A stretch of 64,000 bases of DNA, taken from Hyunsoonleella aestuarii. Its GTDB lineage: Bacteria > Bacteroidota > Bacteroidia > Flavobacteriales > Flavobacteriaceae. A model generated the notes under the pieces. The model worked only from the letters and a program-made list of their open reading frames with translations. It made no database searches and had not been told where the DNA came from. The DNA lies in contig NZ_VAWB01000003.1 in the NCBI RefSeq assembly GCF_006148925.1, forward strand, positions 248,001 to 312,000. Reading direction: 5' to 3'. Positions 37,128-43,919 of the stretch are shown here, piece after piece (the first letter of the stretch is position 1; each line of letters starts with the position of its first letter). Both the position numbers and the translations under genes were made by a program.

Positions 37128-37158
37128 CTAAAAAATAATCCGCACTTTGGCGGATTAT
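37128..37158 (-). terminator. Rho-independent terminator of dnaJ
   Basis: ATAATCCGC (37135-37143) pairs with GCGGATTAT (37150-37158) around a 6-base loop. The minus-strand continuation is TTTTTTAG. It begins about 20 bp after the dnaJ stop. Confidence 0.9.
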
Positions 37159-37178
37159 CGTATTTTTAAGATGTTTAA

Positions 37179-38297
37179 CTAGGAAAACATATCCTTAACT
37201 TTCTCGAAAAATGACTTATCAGAACTTTCTGGTTTAGGCGAGAAATGTTCATCGTCTAACATCGTCTCAAAAAAATCTTTTTGTTGCTTATTTAAAGTTT
37301 TGGGAGTCCAAACGTTAACATGGACTAATAAATCACCTTTACCGTAACCATTTATACTTGGAATACCTTTACCTCGTAAACGCAATATTTTACCCGATTG
37401 TACACCAGCTTCAACTTTTATACGCACCTTACCAGTTACAGTATCTATCTCTTTAGATGTTCCTAAAACTGCTTCTGGATAACTTACATACAAATCATAA
37501 TGCAAGTTATCACCTTCGCGTTGTAACTTGTCATGTTCCAATTCTTCTATGGCAACTAATAAATCGCCTGCAATACCATTACCTGGAGCATCATTTCCTT
37601 TGCTAGAGACCTTAAGTTGCATGCCATCAACAACACCTGCTGGTATTTTAATAGATACTGTTTCTTCTGCAACCTTAAGCCCTTGAGCATCTGCATCAGT
37701 CGGTTTTTTATCGATTGTTTGTCCAGCGCCACCACAAGTATTACATGGAGCAGACGTCTGCATTCTTCCTAAAATGGTATTTGCTATTCTAGTTACCTGA
37801 CCACTACCATTACATGTTGTACAGGTTTTGTAAGTAGTTCCTGGAGCTTGTACTTTTCGCTTTACCTTTATCTTCTTCTCAACACCATTAGCAATTTCCT
37901 CTAAAGTAAGCTTAACGCGAATACGTAAATTACTTCCTTTGGTACGATGTGGACCGCCACCTCCGCCAAAACCAGAAAATCCACCACCACCAAAAGCACC
38001 ACCAAAAATGTCTCCAAACTGACTAAATATGTCATCCATATTCATGCCACCACCACCAAATCCACCGCCATTTTCAAACGCCTGATGACCAAATTGATCA
38101 TAACGTGCTTTCTTATCGGTGTCACTTAAAACCTCATAAGCTTCCGCCGCTTCTTTAAATTTAGCTTCTGCTTCTTTATCGTCCGGATTTTTATCTGGAT
38201 GAAATTCGATAGCCTTCTTTCGATAAGCCTTTTTAATTTCGGAATCACTAGCACCTTTGCTAACTCCTAATATTTCGTAATAATCTCTTTTTGCCAT
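37179..38297 (-). CDS. dnaJ: Chaperone DnaJ with half of the usual zinc finger
   Basis: The Hsp40 co-chaperone that stimulates DnaK and hands it clients. 372 residues: J domain 1-70 with the HPD motif at 33-35, a Gly/Phe-rich linker to about 118, substrate-binding beta domains and a C-terminal dimerisation segment. The cysteine-rich domain contains only two CxxCxGxG repeats (Cys159/162 and Cys185/188) instead of the four in E. coli DnaJ. By position, between [12 protein letters not shown] and [10 protein letters not shown] followed directly by SIKIPAGV, they correspond to repeats 2 and 3, which form zinc centre 2. Centre 1 (repeats 1 and 4) is missing. It follows grpE by 9 bp in an operon. 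Confidence 0.97.
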   Translation of the reverse strand: MAKRDYYEILGVSKGASDSEIKKAYRKKAIEFHPDKNPDDKEAEAKFKEAAEAYEVLSDTDKKARYDQFGHQAFENGGGFGGGGMNMDDIFSQFGDIFGGAFGGGGFSGFGGGGGPHRTKGSNLRIRVKLTLEEIANGVEKKIKVKRKVQAPGTTYKTCTTCNGSGQVTRIANTILGRMQTSAPCNTCGGAGQTIDKKPTDADAQGLKVAEETVSIKIPAGVVDGMQLKVSSKGNDAPGNGIAGDLLVAIEELEHDKLQREGDNLHYDLYVSYPEAVLGTSKEIDTVTGKVRIKVEAGVQSGKILRLRGKGIPSINGYGKGDLLVHVNVWTPKTLNKQQKDFFETMLDDEHFSPKPESSDKSFFEKVKDMFS

Positions 38298-38306
38298 GCG
38301 TGTAGT

Positions 38307-38855
38307 TTATTGTCCAATAACAACTTTTGGAAAACGAATTATTTTTTCTCCAAGTTTATATCCTTTCTCAACAACATCAATAATTTTTCCTTTTAAGTCG
38401 TTACTTGGTGAAGGAATTTGAGTAATTGCCTCATGGGTGTCAGCATCAAAAACATCTCCTTTTTCAACTGTCATAACTTTTAGCCCTTTTTGATCTAGTG
38501 TATTCACTAATTTTTGATATATCAGTAAAACACCTTTACGTAATTCTTCAGCCTCTTTATCTTCTTCAATATGCGCTAGCGCACGTTCAAAATCGTCAAG
38601 AATCGGCAATAAAGTTTTCATAACATCTTCACTTGCTGTTGAAAACAATTCGATTCGCTCTCTGGCTGTTCGTCTTTTATAATTTTCAAATTCGGCAAAA
38701 AGTCGTAAAAACTTATCTTTTTCTTCCTTTACTTCAGCCTGAAGCTTTTCTTCTAAAGATTGCTCCTCTACAATAGGTTCTTCAACCTCAACCGTATCGG
38801 ATTGCGCATTAATATCTTGCTCTTCTTGTATCTCTTTTTTATCTTTTTTACTCAT
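38307..38855 (-). CDS. grpE: Nucleotide exchange factor GrpE
   Basis: GrpE releases ADP from DnaK. 182 residues: an acidic, disordered N-terminus (residues 1-40), a long dimerisation helix (LEEKLQAEVKEEKDKFLRLFAEFENYKRRTARERIEL), the four-helix region (LLPILDDFERAL) and the C-terminal beta wing (GDVFDADTHEAI...GYKLGEKIIRFPKVVIG). The start is placed at the ATG at 38855 (MSKKDKKEIQ). An in-frame ATG at 38876 would add seven residues, but it would leave almost no leader after the promoter-like site at 38890-38908. Confidence 0.96.
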   Translation of the reverse strand: MSKKDKKEIQEEQDINAQSDTVEVEEPIVEEQSLEEKLQAEVKEEKDKFLRLFAEFENYKRRTARERIELFSTASEDVMKTLLPILDDFERALAHIEEDKEAEELRKGVLLIYQKLVNTLDQKGLKVMTVEKGDVFDADTHEAITQIPSPSNDLKGKIIDVVEKGYKLGEKIIRFPKVVIGQ

Positions 38856-38889
38856 GGTAAACTTAAATTTATGCAATGCTTTATTTAAG

Positions 38890-38908
38890 TTGGCAAAAGT
38901 ACTGCCAA
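38890..38908 (-). promoter_or_regulatory. grpE-dnaJ promoter region: overlapping sigma-54-like and -7 elements
   Basis: On the minus strand the sequence is TTGGCAGTACTTTTGCCAA. It contains TACTTTTG (38894-38901), a match to the housekeeping -7 consensus TAnnTTTG. The same bases also read GG-N10-GC in TTGGCA...TTGC, the spacing and core of a sigma-54 promoter. The outer bases form a 6-bp inverted repeat, TTGGCA/TGCCAA. It lies about 35-50 bp before the grpE ATG. Which reading is used cannot be decided from sequence. Confidence 0.5.
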
Positions 38909-38991
38909 TATTGTAAAAATGTCATAATGTCATTAAAATATTTTGAAGAAATTTAAAAGGAGGAATTATTTGATAATGCTGCGCCTTAAGC

Positions 38992-40038
38992 TTACCTAAA
39001 AACTAACTTTGAAACTCTCCCATTTCCTGCTGCGTATGCCACAGAATCGTTTAAAAATCGAACGGTATAAAAGCCTTCATCGCTTAAATGTTTCCATGAG
39101 TTTCCTGCATCTCTAGAATAATCAATTCCATTAAAGCCTACAGCTACTAATTCTTTGCATTGACCATTCGGTACATATTGCACACAACTTCTATAACCGG
39201 GATTCTGATTATTAGCAACTATTTCCCAAGTTTTACCCCCATCACTTGTTCTTATTTTATTGGCTACATTAATTTCGGGCTTTGTATAATCACCACCAAT
39301 AGCATAACCGTTAAGTTCATCATAAAAATCAATTGAGAATATACCACTTGTTTCTACACCTTGTATTATAGGCGTATTATATACACTCCAAGTCTTACCT
39401 TTATCTGGAGAGTATAGAACTCTACTAGCCTTCCCTCCTGTTGCTACCCAAGTATGATCTCCAACTATAGAGATATTAGTATCACTAGCGGCGAATGCAG
39501 CTTCACCCTCAATGGCTTTTGGTAAATCTTCGCACAATAATTTAGTCCAAGTCCCACCCCCATCTCTAGTGATAATTATACTCATACAATCCTCAGTTGG
39601 GTCACCAATAGCAATACCTTCTTGGTCATTCCAAAAATCCATGGAATCGTAGAAAGCTTTGGGGTGGGTTTCATGATATACTAACATTCCTCCTTGAAAT
39701 AATTTAGCTGGAGACTCTATTGAAAGAGCATAAGTATAGTCTCCTTGAAAGGCTAACGCTCTAAAATTATTTTGCTTTAACGAGTCCTCGATAAATTCAA
39801 AATACCTCCCCTCATCGAAATCATTTTTATAACTCAAAACCATCTGATAAATTTTCCCTGAGGATGACGCTACTACCACCCTTCCTTCATTTACTTCTAA
39901 AGCTCTCACATTTAACAATGAATCTTCCAAAAAATGCGTGATTTCCACTTTTGATATATCCCGAGGAACAAATAAAGCTTCTTTTTTACACGAAATGAGC
40001 ACAGTAATAACAACCCAAAAAAACAACAATTTTCTCAT
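38992..40038 (-). CDS. YCF48-like BNR-repeat beta-propeller lipoprotein
   Basis: A 348-residue lipoprotein. The signal peptide ends in VLISC, with Cys at residue 17. The mature part is a beta-propeller marked by four Asp-box/BNR motifs: TRDGGGTWTK, SPDKGKTWSV, TSDGGKTWEI and SRDAGNSWKH. Conserved GYAIGGDYTKPE-type segments resemble YCF48 (HCF136)-like proteins. Related Flavobacteriaceae proteins are often labelled oxidoreductase, but no cofactor site is visible. It may act as a surface or periplasmic assembly or binding factor. It is separated from grpE by 136 bp. Confidence 0.88.
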   Translation of the reverse strand: MRKLLFFWVVITVLISCKKEALFVPRDISKVEITHFLEDSLLNVRALEVNEGRVVVASSSGKIYQMVLSYKNDFDEGRYFEFIEDSLKQNNFRALAFQGDYTYALSIESPAKLFQGGMLVYHETHPKAFYDSMDFWNDQEGIAIGDPTEDCMSIIITRDGGGTWTKLLCEDLPKAIEGEAAFAASDTNISIVGDHTWVATGGKASRVLYSPDKGKTWSVYNTPIIQGVETSGIFSIDFYDELNGYAIGGDYTKPEINVANKIRTSDGGKTWEIVANNQNPGYRSCVQYVPNGQCKELVAVGFNGIDYSRDAGNSWKHLSDEGFYTVRFLNDSVAYAAGNGRVSKLVFR

Positions 40039-40064
40039 ACCATCTTAAATTTCCTTAAAAATAA

Positions 40065-40094
40065 AAAAGCTTCGTAAACAATCACGAAGCTTTT
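40065..40094 (-). terminator. Orphan terminator downstream of the SCO gene remnant
   Basis: AAAAGCTTCGT (40065-40075) pairs with ACGAAGCTTTT (40084-40094). The minus-strand tail is T-rich (TTTTTTATTTTT). No intact gene ends here. It sits just past the decayed SCO-like reading frame and is best explained as that gene's original terminator. Confidence 0.8.
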
Positions 40095-40109
40095 CTTTAA
40101 AACTATAAA

Positions 40110-40322
40110 TACAATCACATTTCTTAATCAAATTGTCGATATGGCGTTTTAATATTAAGACATCGGCTTCTAAAGTCCCACATAAACAACATGAATATAT
40201 CCTTGTTTGTCGACAAGAATAAAGTTTTAGGTATGAATGAAATCACTATCAAAATCTTCACTGGTTGAGCTACAAGAGTATAATGTAAATAGTGACATTA
40301 AAGTTATTAATGTAGGTTTCAT
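40110..40322 (-). pseudogene. Remnant of an SCO1/SenC-family lipoprotein
   Basis: Starting at the ATG at 40322, the minus strand encodes a lipoprotein signal peptide (MKPTLITLMSLFTLYSC), then SSTSEDFDSDFIHT, a TAA at 40229-40227, and in the same frame NFILVDKQGYIHVVYVGL. A one-base shift then continues EADVLILKRHIDNLIKK. SCO proteins carry a segment of the form D-F-x-HT-ENF-(I/F)-LVDK-x-x-x-I-R-G-x-Y-x-GT, then a C-terminal helix. The TAA falls where Glu (GAA) is expected, and the His of the copper site is kept. The whole thioredoxin core with the CxxxC site, roughly 150 residues, is deleted. It was once a copper chaperone for cytochrome oxidase and now cannot be functional. Confidence 0.82.
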
Positions 40323-40406
40323 TTTGAAAGCAATTTGTCTTTAGGCATACAATAATTCAAATGGTTTAAAAGCTATAAGATTTATAATAACTACAAAACA
40401 TTATAC

Positions 40407-40414
40407 TACCTTTG
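40407..40414 (+). promoter_or_regulatory. -7 promoter element for the RsmB-type gene
   Basis: TACCTTTG matches TAnnTTTG. It places the transcription start after a TTG at 40412, which otherwise extends the reading frame, so it supports the ATG at 40433. Confidence 0.55.
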
Positions 40415-40432
40415 CATCCTTATTTATTCAAC

Positions 40433-41650
40433 ATGCGATTACATAGAAATTTATGCTTTGCCGTTATAGACGGATTAACCCTAATATTCAATGAAGGACA
40501 ATATGCCGATAAGGTTATTCAGCAACTCTTAAAAAGAGATAAACGTTGGGGTTCTAGAGACCGTGGTTTTGTGGCAGAAACAACTTATGATATTGTACGT
40601 TGGAAACGACTATATGCAGAAATCGCAGAAGTAAAAGAACCATTTGATCGCGATAACCTCTGGCGCATGTTTGCGGTTTGGGCTACCTTAAAAGGCATTA
40701 AACTACCCGATTGGAAATACTTTGAAAATACACCAACCAGAAAAATAAAAGGACGTTTTGACGAACTTTCGAAAGTTAGAAAATTAAGAGAATCTATTCC
40801 AGACTGGATGGATAAAGTTGGATTGGAAGAATTGGGCGAATCCAAGTGGTCTAAGGAAATTGCCATGCAAAACGAGCAAGCGGATGTTATTCTTAGAGTT
40901 AACACCTTAAAAACGACCAAGGAAAAACTTCAAAATATACTTTCTGATGAAAATAATATTGAGACTGAATTCATAAAGGGCTATCCTTCCGCATTAAAAC
41001 TTCTAGAACGTGCAAACGTATTTGTAACTGACTCTTTTAAAAATGGTTTATTTGAAGTTCAGGATGCATCGTCTCAGTTGGTAGCAGAATTTCTAGATGT
41101 AAAACCTAGTATGAAAGTTGTTGACACCTGTGCTGGTGCTGGCGGTAAAACATTGCACATTGCCTCTTTAATGAAAAATAAAGGTCAAATTACTGCAATG
41201 GACATCTACGAAAGTAAGCTTAAAAAATTAAAAGTTCGAGCTCGTAGAAATGGCGTGCATAATGTGGATTTAAAAGTTATTGATTCTACTAAACCCATAA
41301 AAAAACTATACAACAAAGCTGATCGTGTTTTAATTGATGCGCCTTGCTCTGGTTTAGGGGTTTTACGTCGTAATCCTGATGCAAAATGGAAATTAGAACC
41401 AGAATTTATGGATCGTATTCGGGTTACACAACAAGAAGTATTGCAACAGTATTCTCGTATGGTAAAACCAGATGGAAAACTCGTTTATGCGACGTGCTCT
41501 GTACTTCCCTCTGAAAATGAAAATCAAGTGAAAACATTCTTAAACTCAGAATCAGGAAAAGATTTTATATTTGTTAAAGACAAAAAAGTGCTTGCTCACG
41601 AATCTGGTTTCGATGGGTTTTATATGGCGCTTTTGGAACGTAAAAAATAA
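40433..41650 (+). CDS. RsmB/NOP2-family RNA m5C methyltransferase
   Basis: 405 residues. It methylates cytosine-5 in RNA, most likely 16S rRNA C967 if it is orthologous to RsmB. The N-terminal third is the NusB-like RNA-binding helical domain. The Rossmann domain has the SAM site VVDTCAGAGGKTLHIAS. The two conserved cysteines of the family are in DAPCSGLGVLRRNPDAKW and YATCSVLPSENE. The C-terminus ends GFYMALLERK. The ATG at 40433 is preferred over an in-frame TTG at 40412 because that codon overlaps the -7 box. The endonuclease gene follows after 6 bp, so the two may be co-transcribed. Confidence 0.95.
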   Translation: MRLHRNLCFAVIDGLTLIFNEGQYADKVIQQLLKRDKRWGSRDRGFVAETTYDIVRWKRLYAEIAEVKEPFDRDNLWRMFAVWATLKGIKLPDWKYFENTPTRKIKGRFDELSKVRKLRESIPDWMDKVGLEELGESKWSKEIAMQNEQADVILRVNTLKTTKEKLQNILSDENNIETEFIKGYPSALKLLERANVFVTDSFKNGLFEVQDASSQLVAEFLDVKPSMKVVDTCAGAGGKTLHIASLMKNKGQITAMDIYESKLKKLKVRARRNGVHNVDLKVIDSTKPIKKLYNKADRVLIDAPCSGLGVLRRNPDAKWKLEPEFMDRIRVTQQEVLQQYSRMVKPDGKLVYATCSVLPSENENQVKTFLNSESGKDFIFVKDKKVLAHESGFDGFYMALLERKK

Positions 41651-41656
41651 TACTAC

Positions 41657-42778
41657 ATGAAACACCTTTACTTATTACTTTTTATTATTTGTTCACAAAC
41701 ATTCTCGCAAGAACCCACCAATTATTATTCATCTGCGACTGGAAAAACAGGTTACGATTTAAAAACTGAATTAAAGAAAATTATAGATAACAAAGATGAT
41801 AATTTAAGTACCGAATTTTTGTCTTTAGATCTTGGGTATGGTGAGCTATATACAACCTATGAAACATCAGACATAGATTCCTATTTTGAAAATAACGGAA
41901 CTGTATTAGATATGTATTCGGAAAAACCCTTAGGAATGGATTCTTATGAATATACATACGCCATTGAAACCCCTAATGATGATAGAGATATGGGTTCTGG
42001 TGGTAATTCAGAAGGACAATTTTATAATAGAGAACACATTATTCCCCAGTCTGTATTCAACCAAGACTCACCAATGAGAAATGACGCACATTTTGTTGTT
42101 CCTTCCGATAAGTTTGTTAATTCTCAAAGAGGAAGCTTCCCTTTTGGGGTTGTAGACATACCAAATTGGACCTCTACCAATCTATCTAAAAGAGGTAACA
42201 ATTTAAATTCAGGTTATTCTGCAGGTTATACTGGAACCGTTTTTGAACCTATAGATGAATTTAAAGGAGATATTGCGAGAATGCATTTTTATTTTGCCGT
42301 TAGGTATGAAGATGACATCGCCAGCTTTAATTCCTACGACATGTTCAATGGTTCGGAAAATCAAGTTTTTTCAACAACATTCTTTAACATTTTATACCAA
42401 TGGCATATTAACGACCCTGTTTCGACAAGGGAACAGGACAGAAATAACGCCATTTTTAATAGACAGAACAATCGCAATCCTTTTATTGATAATCCAAATT
42501 ATGTTCAATCTATTTGGAGCAGTCTACTCTCTAATAAAAATATTGAGATTACATCCACCAAAATATACCCAAACCCCGTAAAAGATAATTTTGTTTATTT
42601 CTCAACAACACAAAACCTTGAGGTTATCATTTACAACGTTATTGGAAAACAAATGCTTGTAAAAAATATTAGTAAGGATAATAACACTATTGATATTTCA
42701 AATCTAGCAAAAGGCATTTATGTTGTTAAACTAAACTCTAATCGAGGTATTACTGCAAAAAAGTTAATTAAGGAATAA
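41657..42778 (+). CDS. Secreted endonuclease I with T9SS type A sorting domain
   Basis: 373 residues with a signal peptide ending near residue 18 (TFSQ/E). The catalytic domain belongs to the endonuclease I family, with NREHIIPQSVF (His127) and NDAHFVVPSD as the metal and catalytic region. Residues about 295-373 form a type A sorting domain: KIYPNPVKDNFVYF, VIIYNVIGKQML, DISNLAKGIYVVKL and KKLIKE. The enzyme should therefore be exported through the T9SS and cut DNA outside the cell, for nutrient scavenging or biofilm DNA turnover. It shares the strand and a 6-bp gap with the upstream methyltransferase gene. Confidence 0.95.
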   Translation: MKHLYLLLFIICSQTFSQEPTNYYSSATGKTGYDLKTELKKIIDNKDDNLSTEFLSLDLGYGELYTTYETSDIDSYFENNGTVLDMYSEKPLGMDSYEYTYAIETPNDDRDMGSGGNSEGQFYNREHIIPQSVFNQDSPMRNDAHFVVPSDKFVNSQRGSFPFGVVDIPNWTSTNLSKRGNNLNSGYSAGYTGTVFEPIDEFKGDIARMHFYFAVRYEDDIASFNSYDMFNGSENQVFSTTFFNILYQWHINDPVSTREQDRNNAIFNRQNNRNPFIDNPNYVQSIWSSLLSNKNIEITSTKIYPNPVKDNFVYFSTTQNLEVIIYNVIGKQMLVKNISKDNNTIDISNLAKGIYVVKLNSNRGITAKKLIKE

Positions 42779-42816
42779 CTTGAAATGGTAAGTCAACTCA
42801 TCCATACTTGTAATCT

Positions 42817-43674
42817 ATGGAAAAGTTAAAAGCCTATATTGAAGCTTTAATTGAGGATTCCATTACCACTATTAAATCTATCAATGGTGGTGATATTTCT
42901 TCTGCTTACCGGATTGACACCTCTAAAAACAGCTATTTTTTAAAACAAAATACTTCTCCCATTGCGTTAGCCATGTTTCAAACTGAGGCTTATGGTTTAA
43001 ATACAATTGCCAAAACTAATACCATAAAGACACCTTCTGTTTTAGCTTGTGAAAGTTTCGAAGATTCAGCGTTTTTGTTAATGGAGTATATTGAATGGAA
43101 ATCACCATCATCCGAAGATTTCAAAAATCTGGGCAGACAGTTGGCCCAATTACATAAGCATACCTCTGAAAGTTTCGGGTTAGAACAAAATAATTTTATT
43201 GGTCGTTTATCTCAAAGTAATACAAAGCATACCTCTTGGGTTAATTTTTATACCAACGAACGTTTATTACCGCAGCTAGAATTAGCTAAGCAAAAAGGAT
43301 TACTTCAGAGTTCAGAATGCCCTAACCTAGAACTTATAAAACCCAAACTGAAGCCAATTTTTGATGATATCAAACCTAGTTTGCTTCATGGTGATTTATG
43401 GAGTGGCAATTATCTAATTTCTAAAAACGGTGAACCTTATTTGATTGACCCAGCTGTTTATTATGGACATCATGAAATTGATATCGCGATGACCAAAATT
43501 TTTGGTGGATTTGGGGACCCTTTTTACACAAGCTATTCAGCTGCTATCTCTCCTGACAAGCACACCGAAGGAAGAATAGAAATTTACCAATTGTATTATT
43601 TATTGGCACACTTAAATATGTTTGGTAAATCTTATTATGAATCAGTAAGTTCCATTTTGACTAAATACTTTTAG
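42817..43674 (+). CDS. Fructosamine-kinase-family protein
   Basis: 285 residues with an aminoglycoside-phosphotransferase-like kinase fold. Landmarks are INGGDISSAYRI at the glycine loop, YFLKQN with the ATP-binding Lys, LLMEYIEW at the hinge, LLHGDLWSGNYL as the catalytic loop with Asp and Asn, and LIDPAVYYGHHEIDIAM as the metal site. These match bacterial fructosamine 3-kinase relatives (YniA-like), which phosphorylate glycated amines as protein repair. It begins 38 bp after the nuclease gene. Confidence 0.94.
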   Translation: MEKLKAYIEALIEDSITTIKSINGGDISSAYRIDTSKNSYFLKQNTSPIALAMFQTEAYGLNTIAKTNTIKTPSVLACESFEDSAFLLMEYIEWKSPSSEDFKNLGRQLAQLHKHTSESFGLEQNNFIGRLSQSNTKHTSWVNFYTNERLLPQLELAKQKGLLQSSECPNLELIKPKLKPIFDDIKPSLLHGDLWSGNYLISKNGEPYLIDPAVYYGHHEIDIAMTKIFGGFGDPFYTSYSAAISPDKHTEGRIEIYQLYYLLAHLNMFGKSYYESVSSILTKYF

Positions 43675-43809
43675 GTTATCTCCAATATGTTAAAATCCAA
43701 GACACTAGAAATTGCAACTTAATTCAAATTTAACGTATAAAATGCTTATCGCTTGTGTTTAATAATTAATATAACTCTTACGAAATCGAATTATTTAGCG
43801 ACCTAAAAA

Positions 43810-43852
43810 TATTAAAATCATCCTTAGCTCTTATATAAAAGAGATTTTAATA
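43810..43852. other. 10-bp perfect inverted repeat upstream of the glucosidase gene
   Basis: TATTAAAATC (43810-43819) and GATTTTAATA (43843-43852) are perfect complements. A smaller CTCTT/AAGAG hairpin lies between them. It is about 40 bp before the -7 box at 43893. No T-run follows, so it may be an operator or a weak terminator. Confidence 0.4.
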
Positions 43853-43892
43853 ATACTTAAGGATTTCATAAGAATTTTTTAACAATTAGTAT

Positions 43893-43900
43893 TATTTTTG
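43893..43900 (+). promoter_or_regulatory. -7 promoter element for the glucosidase gene
   Basis: TATTTTTG fits TAnnTTTG and lies 20 bp before the ATG at 43920. It would start transcription around the in-frame TTG at 43908, which argues against that codon as the start. Confidence 0.5.
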
Positions 43901-43919
43901 CTGGAAATTGCATAAAAAC

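Noticed and set aside
38920-38934. TGTCATAATGTCAT near grpE as another copy of the pflB/ppdK palindrome
   Set aside because: It is a direct repeat of ATGTCAT rather than an inverted one, and it lacks the 33-bp spacing.
40412-40432. TTG start of the RsmB-type gene seven codons upstream of the ATG
   Set aside because: The codon overlaps the -7 promoter box TACCTTTG, so it would not be transcribed.
41657-42778. Endonuclease I as part of a defence or restriction system
   Set aside because: A signal peptide and T9SS type A domain show it is exported, so it acts outside the cell.
43908-43919. TTG start of the glucosidase gene four codons upstream of the ATG
   Set aside because: It lies only 8 bp past the -7 box, and the ATG gives a better protein start.
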